DNA of 64,000 bases from CAWDAQ01 sp963800325 (GTDB taxonomy: Bacteria > Actinomycetota > Actinomycetes > Actinomycetales > Dermatophilaceae), in the NCBI GenBank assembly GCA_963800325.1, contig CAWDAQ010000010.1, positions 45,519 through 109,518 of the forward strand, given 5' to 3'. A program made the position numbers and the translations under genes. How positions within the stretch are numbered: the first letter of the stretch is position 1; each line of letters starts with the position of its first letter. Of the stretch, positions 25,317-35,964 are shown piece after piece. The notes under the pieces are model-generated. The model was given only the letters and a program-made list of their open reading frames with translations, ran no database searches and had not been told where the DNA came from.

Positions 25317-26873
25317 TCAGATCCAGCTCGGGAACCACATCCGCCACCGCCAGTGCTCGTACGGGATGACCTGCGCGGTCCAGATCGGCCAGAAGAACGC
25401 GAACAGCGCGAGCGTGAGCAGGCAGTACCCGCCGACGAGGAGCAGCCCCGCGCGCCGTCGCCGGGCCGGGGCGGTCGCCGGCCCGAGGACGAGCCCGAGG
25501 ACGAAGACGCAGGTGAGGACGACGTACGGCTCGAACGCGATCTCGTAGAAGGTGAAGATCGTCCGGTACTGGTACATGAACCACGGCAACCAGCCGGCGA
25601 CGTACCCGGCGAGGATCGCGCCCGCGCGCCAGTCGCGGCGGAACGCCCACCAGAAGAGCAGGACGAGGATCCCCGCGGTGGCGAGCCACCACACCGACAC
25701 CGTGCCCATCGACGCGATGGCCTTCGAGCACTGCGCGACGGTGCAGCCGTCCTCGCCGCGCTTGGGTCCCTCGTAGAAGAACGACGTCGGCCGCCCCTGG
25801 ACCATCCACGACCACGGGTTCGACATGTAGGGGTGGGAGGAGGTCAGGTGGGTGTGGAAGTCGAACGCCTCCACGTGGTAGTGCCACAGGGAGCGCAGCG
25901 GGTCCGGCACCCAGCCCCAGCGGGCGGACGGGTTGTCGGCGGCCCACTGCCGGTCGTAGCCGACGGTCGAGCGGAACCAGCCGACCCAGGAGAGCAGGTA
26001 GGTCACCGCCGCCGTCCCGACCATCGCGAGGAACGCGAACGGGCCGTCCTTGGCGATCCCCGCGACGGCCCAGTGCCGCACCCCGGCGGTGCGGCGCGCG
26101 CCGACGTCCCACAGCACCGTCATCACGCCGAACACGGCGAGGAAGAACACCCCGGACCACTTCGTCCCGGTTGCGAGCCCGAGCGAGAGCCCCGCCACCC
26201 AGCGCCAGGGCCGCAGCCCGAGCCACGGGCCCCACCCGAGGCGGTCCCCGGGAGCCACGGCCGCGACCCGGGCGGCGAGGAGCTCCCGGGAGCGGTCCCG
26301 GTCGACGAGCAGGGCCGCGAACCCGCCGAGGGCGAAGAACATGACGATGAGGTCGAGCAGGCCGGTGCGGGACTGGACGAAGTGGTGGCCCTCGAACGCG
26401 GTGAGGAACGAGGCGAGCGTGCCGAGCAGGGACGAGCCGAACATCCGGCGCGCGACCCGGCCCACCATGACGATCGAGACCGTCCCGAGCAGCGCGACCG
26501 AGAACCGCCACCCGAACGACGAGGTCGGGCCGAACAGCCACTCGCCGAACCCGATGACCCACTTCCCGACCGGCGGGTGGACGACCATGTCGCCCTGCCC
26601 GGTGAGGAAGACGTCGAGGTTGCCCTTGGTGAACAGCGGGTCGACCTTCTCCCCGTCGCCCTTCCACCGCAGCTCGACGCCGTACCGCAGCAGCGAGACG
26701 CCCTGCTTGACGTAGTAGGTCTCGTCGAACACGAGCTGGTGGGGGCGCCCGAGGGACCAGAACCGCAGGACGCCGCCGATCGCCGCCATGAGCAGCGGGC
26801 CGGCCCAGCCCCAGAACCGGTCCGTGGGGCGGAAGCCGAGCAGCCGCGACTGCAGCTGCTCGGCCCGCGTCAT
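25317..26873 (-). CDS. pmt: Polyprenyl-phosphate-mannose:protein O-mannosyltransferase (GT39)
   Basis: A 518-residue polytopic enzyme of the actinobacterial Pmt family. 'HQLVFDETYYVKQGVSLLRYG' holds the essential DE motif of the first outer loop; 'VHPPVGKWVIGFGEWLF', 'FEGHHFVQSRTGLLDLIVMFF' and 'GLATGTKWSGVFF' are family blocks. About ten membrane helices follow the usual pattern. It transfers mannose from a lipid carrier to Ser/Thr of exported proteins. ATG 26873 is chosen because TACGAT lies 7 nt upstream (leaderless geometry); an in-frame ATG at 26882 is the alternative. It is divergent from rsmI, as in many actinobacteria. Confidence 0.93.
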   Translation of the reverse strand: MTRAEQLQSRLLGFRPTDRFWGWAGPLLMAAIGGVLRFWSLGRPHQLVFDETYYVKQGVSLLRYGVELRWKGDGEKVDPLFTKGNLDVFLTGQGDMVVHPPVGKWVIGFGEWLFGPTSSFGWRFSVALLGTVSIVMVGRVARRMFGSSLLGTLASFLTAFEGHHFVQSRTGLLDLIVMFFALGGFAALLVDRDRSRELLAARVAAVAPGDRLGWGPWLGLRPWRWVAGLSLGLATGTKWSGVFFLAVFGVMTVLWDVGARRTAGVRHWAVAGIAKDGPFAFLAMVGTAAVTYLLSWVGWFRSTVGYDRQWAADNPSARWGWVPDPLRSLWHYHVEAFDFHTHLTSSHPYMSNPWSWMVQGRPTSFFYEGPKRGEDGCTVAQCSKAIASMGTVSVWWLATAGILVLLFWWAFRRDWRAGAILAGYVAGWLPWFMYQYRTIFTFYEIAFEPYVVLTCVFVLGLVLGPATAPARRRRAGLLLVGGYCLLTLALFAFFWPIWTAQVIPYEHWRWRMWFPSWI

Positions 26874-26915
26874 GGGCGCCATCGTACGGACCGGTCCGGG
26901 AGGGAGAATGTCCGC

Positions 26916-27752
26916 GTGACCGGAGCCCTCGTCCTCGCCGCCACCCCCATCGGCGACCCCCGTGACGCCTCGGCGCGGCTCGGCGCCGAGATCGCCGGCG
27001 CCGACGTCGTCGCCGCCGAGGACACCCGCCGGCTCACCCGGCTGTGCCGCGACCTCGGGGTCGCCCCGGGCGGCCGCGTCGTCAGCTACCACGAGCACAA
27101 CGAGGCCTCGCGCACCCCCGAGCTGCTCGACCGGCTCACCGCGGGCGAACGGGTCGTCCTCGTCACCGACGCGGGGATGCCCTCGGTGTCCGACCCGGGC
27201 TACCGCCTCGTCCGGGCGTGCGCCGAGGCCGGGGTGGACGTCACGTGCGTCCCGGGGCCGAGCGCGGTGCTCATGGCGCTCGCGGTGTCCGGCCTGCCGG
27301 TGGACCGGTTCTGCTTCGAGGGCTTCCCGGCCCGGCGGCCCGGGGAGCGCGCCCGTGCCCTCGCCGCGCTCGCCGACGAGCGGCGCACCCTCGTGTTCTT
27401 CGAGGCCCCGCACCGACTCGCCGACACGCTCGCGGCCATGGCCGAGGCGTTCGGTCCCGAGCGCGCGGCGGTGGTGTGCCGCGAGCTGACCAAGACCTAC
27501 GAGGAGGTCCGGCGCGGCCGCCTCGACGAGCTGGCCGCCTGGGCCCGGGACGGGGTCCGCGGCGAGGTCACCGTCGTCGTCGCCGGCGCCGAGCCCCGCC
27601 GGGCGAGCGTCGAGGACGAGCTGCCCCGGGTGAGGGCCCGGGTCGAGGCGGGGGAGCGCCTGAAGGACGTCTGCCGCGACGTCGCCGCCGAGAGCGGGCT
27701 GCGGGTCAAGGAGCTCTACGACGCCGCGGTCGGGGCGGGGCGCACGAGGTAG
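26916..27752 (+). CDS. rsmI: 16S rRNA (cytidine-1402-2'-O)-methyltransferase
   Basis: A 278-residue SAM-dependent tetrapyrrole-methylase-fold enzyme. 'LVLAATPIGDPRDASARL' and 'VAAEDTRRLTRLCRDLGV' begin it; 'LVTDAGMPSVSDPGYRLVRAC' and 'VTCVPGPSAVLMALAVSGLP' are RsmI signatures; 'FFEAPHRLADTL' and 'CRELTKTYEEVRRG' follow. It methylates the 2'-OH of C1402 in the ribosomal decoding centre. GTG 26916 is preceded by GGGAGGGAG. Its last 37 bp overlap the end of the convergent spermidine-synthase-like gene. Confidence 0.95.
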   Translation: MTGALVLAATPIGDPRDASARLGAEIAGADVVAAEDTRRLTRLCRDLGVAPGGRVVSYHEHNEASRTPELLDRLTAGERVVLVTDAGMPSVSDPGYRLVRACAEAGVDVTCVPGPSAVLMALAVSGLPVDRFCFEGFPARRPGERARALAALADERRTLVFFEAPHRLADTLAAMAEAFGPERAAVVCRELTKTYEEVRRGRLDELAAWARDGVRGEVTVVVAGAEPRRASVEDELPRVRARVEAGERLKDVCRDVAAESGLRVKELYDAAVGAGRTR

Positions 27753-28459
27753 GTCGCGTACGTCAGCACCCGGCCGGCACGGGTGACCTCGTCGAGCACC
27801 TCCTCGGTCGGCGCGAGCTCCCGCAGCCGGGCGAGCAGGTCCGGCTCGGGTTGGGCCGACCACAGCGCGAGCACCCCGCCCGGCGCGAGGTGGGCCAGGG
27901 CGGCGGCGAGCGCGTCGGTCGAGTACAGCCGCCGGTTGTCCTCGTGGACCAGGAACGAGGGCCCGTTGTCGACGTCGAGCAGGACGAGGTCCCACGGGCC
28001 GGTCAGGCCCGCGACGGCGGGCCCGCCGGGGGCCGCCGCCGGCCCGCCGGCGAGGGCGTCGGCGAGGACGTCGGCGACGTCGCCCTCGTGCAGGGCCACG
28101 CGCGGGTGCCGGGCGACCATCGCCAGGGTCGGGGTGAGCCCGAGCCGGGCCCAGTCGAGCAGGTCGGGCTCGAGCTCGACGACGTCGACCCGGTGCACGC
28201 GGTGGTCCTTCAGCACCGTCCACGCGGTGAACCCGAGGCCGAGGCCGCCGACGAGGACGCGAGCCGGGTCCGCGTGGCCGGCGAGGGCCCGCTCGGCCAG
28301 CAGGGTCTCGGTGCTCGTGTCGAGCGAGTCCATCGCGAACACCCCGGCGACGACGAGCTCGTGGACGACGTAGGGCTCCTCACCCCGCTCGCGGAGCGCG
28401 ATCTCCCCCCGCGGGGTGTCGGCTCGGGCGACCGTCCGGGGCGGCTGCTCGTCGTCCAT
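27716..28459 (-). CDS. Spermidine-synthase-like methyltransferase-fold protein
   Basis: A 247-residue Rossmann-fold protein: 'ARVLVGGLGLGFTAWTVLKD' (motif I), 'VHRVDVVELEPDLLDWARLG' (motif II acidic residue), 'DVADVLADAL' and 'WDLVLLDVDNGPSFLVHEDN'. It belongs to the spermidine synthase/PABMT superfamily, but the polyamine-binding residues cannot be confirmed, and many actinobacterial members have no known substrate. ATG 28459 follows GGGAGG at a spacing of 8. The 3' end overlaps rsmI tail to tail by 37 bp. A true aminopropyltransferase role is only a possibility. Confidence 0.75.
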   Translation of the reverse strand: MDDEQPPRTVARADTPRGEIALRERGEEPYVVHELVVAGVFAMDSLDTSTETLLAERALAGHADPARVLVGGLGLGFTAWTVLKDHRVHRVDVVELEPDLLDWARLGLTPTLAMVARHPRVALHEGDVADVLADALAGGPAAAPGGPAVAGLTGPWDLVLLDVDNGPSFLVHEDNRRLYSTDALAAALAHLAPGGVLALWSAQPEPDLLARLRELAPTEEVLDEVTRAGRVLTYATYLVRPAPTAAS

Positions 28460-28569
28460 CCCCCCATCCTCCCGCGCCCTCGCTACGGTTCGGTAACGGG
28501 GGGGATCTCACACGACGCCACGGCTCCCCGGTGCTGACGGACGTCTCGGCTCGCGATACGTTGCCTGTC

Positions 28570-29268
28570 GTGGCAACTACGACTCTCCCCGCAGCGCAGC
28601 GAGGTGCGAGCCGGTCCACCATCGGGCTGAAGCTGCTCATGGCGGTCTCCGGCGTGATCTTCGTGCTGTACGTGCTCGCGCACATGTACGGGAACCTCAT
28701 GGTCTTCGGTGGCGCCGACGCCTTCAACGCCTACGCCCACCACCTGCGCACCATCGGGGAGCCGATGCTGCCGTACGCGGGCTTCCTCTGGGTCCTGCGG
28801 ATCGTCCTGATCGTCAGCCTCGTCGTGCACGCCTGGTCGGCGTTCGCGCTGTGGGCCCGGGCGCACTCGGCCCGCAGCCACCGGTACGCGGTGAAGAAGT
28901 CGCTCTCCTCCAGCCTCTCCTCGCGCACGATGCGGTGGGGCGGGGTGACGCTGCTGCTCTTCGTCGTCTTCCACATCCTCCACCTGACGACGCACACCAT
29001 CCACCCGCAGGGCAGCGAGCCCACGCCGTACGACAACGTCGTCGGCAGCTTCTCGCTGTGGTGGGTGACGCTCATCTACGTCCTCGCGATGGTCGCCCTC
29101 GGCATGCACCTGCACCACGGCGTGTGGAGCGCCTCCCAGACCCTGGGCTGGACCTCCAGCCCGAGGGCGCGGGTGCGCGCGAAGGGAGTCGGCTGGGCGC
29201 TCGCGCTCGTCGTCGCCGTCGGGTTCGTCGTCCCGCCGCTCGCCATCCTGTTCGGCCTCGTCGACTGA
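28570..29268 (+). CDS. sdhC: Succinate dehydrogenase cytochrome b558 subunit
   Basis: A 232-residue membrane anchor with five hydrophobic helices: 'LLMAVSGVIFVLYVLAHMYGN', 'LWVLRIVLIVSLVVHAWSAFALW', 'VTLLLFVVFHILHLTTHTIH', 'LIYVLAMVALGMHLHHGVWS' and 'GWALALVVAVGFVVPPLAIL'. The histidines at helices 1-4 match the di-heme, single-anchor type B family (TIGR02046). It links the flavoprotein complex to menaquinone. GTG 28570 is chosen because TACGTT lies 7 nt upstream and no ribosome-binding site is present; a GTG at 28531 is an alternative. It is first in sdhCAB, 16 bp before sdhA. Confidence 0.93.
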   Translation: MATTTLPAAQRGASRSTIGLKLLMAVSGVIFVLYVLAHMYGNLMVFGGADAFNAYAHHLRTIGEPMLPYAGFLWVLRIVLIVSLVVHAWSAFALWARAHSARSHRYAVKKSLSSSLSSRTMRWGGVTLLLFVVFHILHLTTHTIHPQGSEPTPYDNVVGSFSLWWVTLIYVLAMVALGMHLHHGVWSASQTLGWTSSPRARVRAKGVGWALALVVAVGFVVPPLAILFGLVD

Positions 29269-29284
29269 GGGGTTGACCCACGCC

Positions 29285-31311
<2,027 letters not shown>

Positions 31312-31315
<4 letters not shown>

Positions 31316-32061
31316 GACTGACACTGAAGATCTGGCGCCAGGCGAACGCAGACGCCACCGGCGGGCTCGAGACCTACGAGGTCGACGACATCTCCTCGGA
31401 CATGTCCTTCCTCGAGATGCTCGACGTCCTCAACGAGAGGCTCATCGCCGACGGCACCGAGCCGGTCGCGTTCGACAGCGACTGCCGCGAGGGCATCTGC
31501 GGCATGTGCGGGCTCATGATCTCCGGCGAGGCCCACGGCCCCGAGGTGACGACGACGTGCCAGCTGCACATGCGCTCGTTCGCCGACGGCGACACGATCA
31601 CCATCGAGCCGTGGCGGGCCGACGCGTTCCCCGTCGTGAAGGACCTCGTCGTCGACCGGTCCGCGTTCGACCGGATCATTCAGGCCGGCGGCTACGTCAG
31701 CGTCAACACCGGCGCGGCGCCCGAGGCGCACTCGGTGCCGGTCCCCAAGCCGAACGCCGACCGCGCGTTCGACGCGGCCACGTGCATCGGCTGCGGCGCC
31801 TGCGTCGCCGCGTGCCCGAACGCGTCGGCGATGCTGTTCATGGGGGCCAAGGTCACCCACCTCGGCGAGCTGCCCCAGGGCCAGCCGGAGCGGGACTCCC
31901 GGGTGCTGAAGATGGTCGGCCAGCACGACGTGGAGGGCTTCGGCGGCTGCACGAACATCGGCGAGTGCGCCGGGGCGTGCCCGAAGGAGATCCCGCTCGA
32001 CGTCATCTCCCAGCTCAACAAGGACCTGCGGCACGCGGGCACCTCGAGCGGACGCGGCTGA
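31312..32061 (+). CDS. sdhB: Succinate dehydrogenase iron-sulfur subunit
   Basis: A 249-residue protein beginning 'RLTLKIWRQANADATGG', the usual SdhB N-terminus. The plant-type [2Fe-2S] site is 'DCREGICGMCGLMISGEAHG' with a further Cys in 'TTCQLHM'. The C-terminal ferredoxin-type clusters are 'CIGCGACVAACPNAS' and 'CTNIGECAGACPKEIPLDV'. It carries electrons from the flavoprotein to the SdhC quinone site. GTG 31312 overlaps the sdhA stop by 4 bp, showing coupled translation of sdhCAB. Confidence 0.96.
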
Positions 32062-32080
32062 GCCGAGCCGCCGGCCGGGC

Positions 32081-32854
32081 TCAGAGCCAGCCGAGCCGGT
32101 CCTTCAGGAGGGTGTACCCGACGAAGGCGACGACGTCGAGCAGGGTGTGGGCGACGACGAGCGGCCCGACCCGCCGGGTGCGGGTGTAGACCCAGCCGAA
32201 CAGCAGGCCCATCGCGAGGTTGCCGAGGAACCCGCCGAAGCCCTGGTAGAGGTGGTACGAGCCGCGGATCACCGCGGACGTGACGACGACCAGCGCCGTC
32301 GACCAGCCCGCCTGGGTCCACCGGGTGAACAGGTACCCGACCATGACCACCTCCTCGAGCACCGCGTTCTGCGCCGCGGCGAGCACGAGGACCGGGACCG
32401 ACCACCACGCGGCGGTGAGGTTCGCCGCGGCGACCGTCGTGTTGAGGTCGAGGGCCCGGGCCAGGGCGTAGAGGCCCAGGCCGGGGACCCCGACCACGGC
32501 CGCCAGCGCGGCGCCCCGGCCGAGGTCGGACCACGGGCGGCGCAGGTCGGCGCCGATGCGGTGGCGGGCGCCGGGGTCGTCCCGGGCGAGCAGGTGGACC
32601 GCGAGCAGCACGGGGACGAGCGCGAGCCCGATACCGACGAGCTGGTGGACCAGGTCCAGCCAGGGCCGGTCCGGGGTGACCGAGGAGTTCATCGCCGTCG
32701 TCTGCTCGTTGAGGGCGACCTGGGCGGTGAGCTTGCGCACGAGGCTGAGCGCGGACCAGATCGCCGACGCCCCCAGCGAGACCCCGAGGACCAGCCACGA
32801 CTCGGTGAGCAGCTGCCGCCGGGTCAGGGTCGGTGAGGGGGTGGTCGCGAGCAC
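32081..32854 (-). CDS. CPBP-family intramembrane metalloprotease
   Basis: A 257-residue protein with about seven membrane helices. The active-site motifs of the CPBP (Abi/Rce1-like) family are present: 'AVLEEVVMVGYLFTRW' (EExxxR-like, with GYL), 'GSYHLYQGFGGFLGNLAMG' and 'VAHTLLDVVAFVGY'. Such proteins cleave prenylated or membrane proteins, or protect against bacteriocins; the substrate here is unknown. GTG 32854 stands exactly 6 nt after TACCCT on the minus strand, indicating a leaderless message. It is divergent from metG, whose promoter has the same design. Confidence 0.88.
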   Translation of the reverse strand: MLATTPSPTLTRRQLLTESWLVLGVSLGASAIWSALSLVRKLTAQVALNEQTTAMNSSVTPDRPWLDLVHQLVGIGLALVPVLLAVHLLARDDPGARHRIGADLRRPWSDLGRGAALAAVVGVPGLGLYALARALDLNTTVAAANLTAAWWSVPVLVLAAAQNAVLEEVVMVGYLFTRWTQAGWSTALVVVTSAVIRGSYHLYQGFGGFLGNLAMGLLFGWVYTRTRRVGPLVVAHTLLDVVAFVGYTLLKDRLGWL

Positions 32855-32860
32855 CGCCGC

Positions 32861-32954
32861 AGGGTACGGGCGCCGTCTGGGAGCCTGCTGGACGTCCGCT
32901 GGACCCGTGGGCGGCGCAGGTGGCGGCGGGGGCGCCGGGGCCGACGCCTAGGAT
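32861..32954. promoter_or_regulatory. Back-to-back leaderless promoters of the CPBP gene and metG
   Basis: On the minus strand TACCCT (complement of 32861-32866) ends 6 nt before the CPBP GTG. On the plus strand TAGGAT (32949-32954) ends 6 nt before the metG ATG. Both would place the transcription start at the first base of the start codon. The -35 regions of the two promoters fall within the same roughly 80 bp. No ribosome-binding sequence precedes either gene, which supports the reading. Confidence 0.6.
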
Positions 32955-32960
32955 GCCGCC

Positions 32961-34760
32961 ATGAGCAAGGTCCTGTCCGCCGTCGCCTGGCCGTACGCCA
33001 ACGGCCCGCGCCACATCGGCCACGTGGCCGGGTTCGGCGTGCCCTCCGACGTCTTCAGCCGGTACATGCGGATGGCGGGCCACGAGGTCCTCATGGTCAG
33101 CGGAACCGACGAGCACGGCACCCCCATCCTCGTCCAGGCCGACAAGGAGGGCGTCAGCGCCGCCGAGCTCGCCGACACGAACAACCGGGTCATCGTCGAG
33201 GACCTCTGCGCCCTCGGGCTGTCCTACGACCTGTTCACCCGGACGACGACGGCCAACCACTACGCCGTCGCGCAGGAGATGTTCACCCAGGTCTGGTCCA
33301 ACGGGTACATGATCGAGCGCACCACCAAGGGCGCGATCTCGCCCTCGACCGGGCGCACCCTCCCGGACCGCTACATCGAGGGCACGTGCCCGATCTGCGG
33401 CTACGGCGAGGCCCGCGGCGACCAGTGCGACAACTGCGGCAACCAGCTCGACCCGACCGACCTCATCGAGCCGCGCTCGCGGATCAACGGCGAGACCCCC
33501 GAGTTCGTCGAGACCCAGCACTTCTTCCTCGACCTGCCCGCGCTCGCCGGCGCGCTGCGCGAGTGGCTCGACGAGCGCGAGGCGAGCGGGACCTGGCGCC
33601 CCAACGTCATCAAGTTCTCCCGCAACATCCTCGAGGACATCCGCCCCCGGGCGATGACCCGGGACATCGACTGGGGCATCCCCGTCCCGCTCGAGGGCTG
33701 GCGGGACCAGCCGAGCAAGCGGCTCTACGTCTGGTTCGACGCCGTCATCGGCTACCTCTCGGCGTCGATCGAGTGGGCCCGGCGGCTCGGCGAGCCGGAC
33801 CGGTGGCGCGAGTGGTGGGACGACCCGGAGGCCGTCTCGTACTACTTCATGGGCAAGGACAACATCACCTTCCACTCCCAGATCTGGCCCGCCGAGCTGC
33901 TCGCGTACGCCGGCCGGGGTGACCACGGCGGGGAGCCGGGGGAGTACGGCCGGCTCAACCTGCCGACCGAGGTCGTCTCCAGCGAGTTCCTCACCATGGA
34001 GGGACGACAGTTCTCCTCCAGCCGCGGCGTCGTCATCTACGTCCGGGACGTCCTCTCGCGCTACCAGCCGGACGCGCTGCGGTACTTCATCTGCGCCGCC
34101 GGCCCCGAGAACAACGACTCCGACTTCACGTGGCAGGAGTTCGTCACCCGCACCAACACCGAGCTCGTCGCCGGGTGGGGCAACCTCGTCAACCGGACCG
34201 CGAGCATGATCGCGAAGAGCTTCGGCGAGATCCCCGCCGCCGGGGCCCTCGCCCAAGAGGACGAGGAGGTCCTCGCGGCGGTCCGGGACGCCTTCGACCG
34301 GGTCGGGGGCCTGATCCACCGGCACCGGCAGCGGCAGGCCATCGCCGACGCGATGCGGGTCGTCGGCGAGGTCAACGCCTACGTCAGCCGCACCGAGCCG
34401 TTCCGGCTCAAGGGTGAGGACCAGCGCGAGCGGCTCGCGACGATCCTCCACGTCCTCGCCCAGTGCGTCACCGACCTCAACACGATCCTCAGCCCGTTCC
34501 TGCCGCACAGCGCCAACGCGGTCCACCGGGTCCTCGGCGGCGAGGGCGAGCTCATGCCCATGCCCCGCGTCGCCGAGGTGACCGACCTCGACGACGGCCA
34601 CCCCTACCCCGTCATCACCGGCGAGTACACCGCCACCCCCCCGTGGCGCTCCCGCCCGGTGACCGTGGGTGCCCCCGTGGCCCGGCCCACGCCGGTGTTC
34701 ACCAAGCTCGACGAGTCCGTCGTCGAGGAGGAGCTGGCGCGGCTGCGTGGCGACCGGTGA
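32961..34760 (+). CDS. metG: Methionyl-tRNA synthetase
   Basis: A 599-residue class I synthetase. The HIGH motif is at residues 18-21 ('ANGPRHIGHVAGF'). Zinc knuckles 'CPICGYGEARGDQCDNCG' lie in the connective peptide. The KMSKS loop is the actinobacterial variant 'EGRQFSSSRG'. The anticodon-binding helical domain follows ('NRTASMIAKSFGEIP', 'LSPFLPHSANAVHRVLGG'). It charges tRNA-Met and initiator tRNA. The C-terminal tRNA-binding EMAP-like domain found in some bacteria is absent, as usual for this length. ATG 32961 follows TAGGAT by 6 nt, so translation is probably leaderless. tatD follows 19 bp downstream. Confidence 0.97.
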   Translation: MSKVLSAVAWPYANGPRHIGHVAGFGVPSDVFSRYMRMAGHEVLMVSGTDEHGTPILVQADKEGVSAAELADTNNRVIVEDLCALGLSYDLFTRTTTANHYAVAQEMFTQVWSNGYMIERTTKGAISPSTGRTLPDRYIEGTCPICGYGEARGDQCDNCGNQLDPTDLIEPRSRINGETPEFVETQHFFLDLPALAGALREWLDEREASGTWRPNVIKFSRNILEDIRPRAMTRDIDWGIPVPLEGWRDQPSKRLYVWFDAVIGYLSASIEWARRLGEPDRWREWWDDPEAVSYYFMGKDNITFHSQIWPAELLAYAGRGDHGGEPGEYGRLNLPTEVVSSEFLTMEGRQFSSSRGVVIYVRDVLSRYQPDALRYFICAAGPENNDSDFTWQEFVTRTNTELVAGWGNLVNRTASMIAKSFGEIPAAGALAQEDEEVLAAVRDAFDRVGGLIHRHRQRQAIADAMRVVGEVNAYVSRTEPFRLKGEDQRERLATILHVLAQCVTDLNTILSPFLPHSANAVHRVLGGEGELMPMPRVAEVTDLDDGHPYPVITGEYTATPPWRSRPVTVGAPVARPTPVFTKLDESVVEEELARLRGDR

Positions 34761-34779
34761 CCGCTCCCGGAGGCGGGGC

Positions 34780-35652
34780 GTGAGCGGCGGCCGGAGCGAC
34801 CGCCCCGGGCGACACGGCGAGCTCCCACCTGCGCCGGACCCGCTCCCGGTGCCCGTCGTCGACAACCACACCCACCTCGACATCCGACGGGACGACGGTC
34901 CCGGGCTCGACGTCGCCGACGCGCTTGCCGCCGCGGCTGCGGTCGGCGTCGACCGGGTGGTCCAGGTCGGCTGCGACCTGCCCGGTGCCCGGTTCACCGC
35001 CGAGCAGGTGGACCTCCACCCGGCCATGCTCGGGGGGGTCGCGATCCACCCCAACGAGGCGCCGCGGCTCCACGAGCGGGGGGAGCTGGCGGACGCGCTC
35101 GCCGAGATCGAGGCCCTGGCCGCCCGCCCGCGGGTCCGCGTCGTCGGGGAGACCGGTCTGGACCACTACCGGACCGGCCCCGAGGGCGTCGCCGTCCAGC
35201 AGGACGCCTTCCGCTGGCACATCGACCTCGCCAAGCGCACCGGGAAGCCGCTGCAGATCCACGACCGGGACGCCCACGAGGACGTGCTGCGGATCCTCGC
35301 CGAGGAGGGTGCCCCGGAGACCGTCGTCATGCACTGCTTCTCCGGCGACGTCACCGTCGCCCGCGAGTGCGTCGAGCGCGGCTACCTGCTCTCCTTCGCC
35401 GGGACGGTGACGTTCAAGAACGCCGGGTCGCTGCGGGACGCGCTCGCGGTCACCCCCCTCGAGCAGGTCCTCGTCGAGACCGACGCCCCCTACCTCACCC
35501 CGGCCCCGTGGCGCGGGGCGGTCAACTCCTCCTACCTCGTCCCGCTCACGGTGCGGGCGATGGCGTCCGTCCTCGGCGTCGCGGTGCCCACGCTCTGCAG
35601 CGTGACCAGTGCCACATCGGAGCGGGTCTACGGTCCCTGGACGTCGGCCTGA
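34780..35652 (+). CDS. tatD: TatD-family metal-dependent deoxyribonuclease
   Basis: A 290-residue TIM-barrel hydrolase: 'PVVDNHTHLDIRRDDG' (HxH metal ligands), 'GGVAIHPNEAPRLH', 'VVGETGLDHYRTGPEG' (catalytic Glu), 'LQIHDRDAHEDVLRIL', 'VVMHCFSGDVTVARECV' and 'VLVETDAPYLTP'. The family has 3'-5' exonuclease activity and roles in repair and turnover. GTG 34780 is chosen because GGAGG lies 6 nt upstream. It sits between metG and rpfB as in most actinobacteria. Confidence 0.93.
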   Translation: MSGGRSDRPGRHGELPPAPDPLPVPVVDNHTHLDIRRDDGPGLDVADALAAAAAVGVDRVVQVGCDLPGARFTAEQVDLHPAMLGGVAIHPNEAPRLHERGELADALAEIEALAARPRVRVVGETGLDHYRTGPEGVAVQQDAFRWHIDLAKRTGKPLQIHDRDAHEDVLRILAEEGAPETVVMHCFSGDVTVARECVERGYLLSFAGTVTFKNAGSLRDALAVTPLEQVLVETDAPYLTPAPWRGAVNSSYLVPLTVRAMASVLGVAVPTLCSVTSATSERVYGPWTSA

Positions 35653-35815
35653 CCTGCGACGACGAGGCCGTGACCGGTCCCGCCGCGAGGGCTCACGACA
35701 CGTCTCCGTTACCCGAACGTGGACTTGTCGTTATCGAAATTTGACCTTCGCGGCGACTCTCGGGCAGGGTGGTAACCGTTCGGCCGGGACCGGTAGACAC
35801 ACCCGGGCGACGCTG

Positions 35816-35849
35816 GAAGGCCTCACCGCACCGTCGCGCTGAGGCCTTC
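35816..35849. promoter_or_regulatory. Hairpin in the tatD-rpfB intergenic region
   Basis: GAAGGCCTCA and TGAGGCCTTC form a perfect 10-bp stem with a 14-nt loop, about 115 bp before the rpfB start. It could end tatD transcription or act as an attenuator in an rpfB leader. The whole gap 35653-35964 holds no gene. An AT-richer part at 35705-35745 (GTTACCCGAACG, GTTATCGAAATTTGACC) is the best candidate for the rpfB promoter. I looked for the c-di-AMP (ydaO) riboswitch that precedes some rpf genes and did not find its conserved blocks. Confidence 0.5.
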
Positions 35850-35964
35850 GCCGTGGTCGCGCACGTGCCTGCCGCTCCACGATCCCGCACGCCCCCCGAG
35901 GGTGCGGCCGCGTCCCCACCGGTGCCCGGAAGGTCAGGACCCCCCACACTTCCCTGGAGCATCG

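Noticed and set aside
22066..25548. Very long plus-strand open frame (about 1160 codons) opposite the nuclease-helicase
   Set aside because: It is the antisense shadow of a clearly conserved gene; the translation is Gly/Arg/Val/Pro-rich with no domain and arises from GC-rich third positions.
35653..35964. Possible c-di-AMP (ydaO) riboswitch before rpfB
   Set aside because: The conserved blocks of the class (GGGTGAATC-like and CCGACAGCT-ACCTCG-like) are absent; only a simple hairpin is seen.
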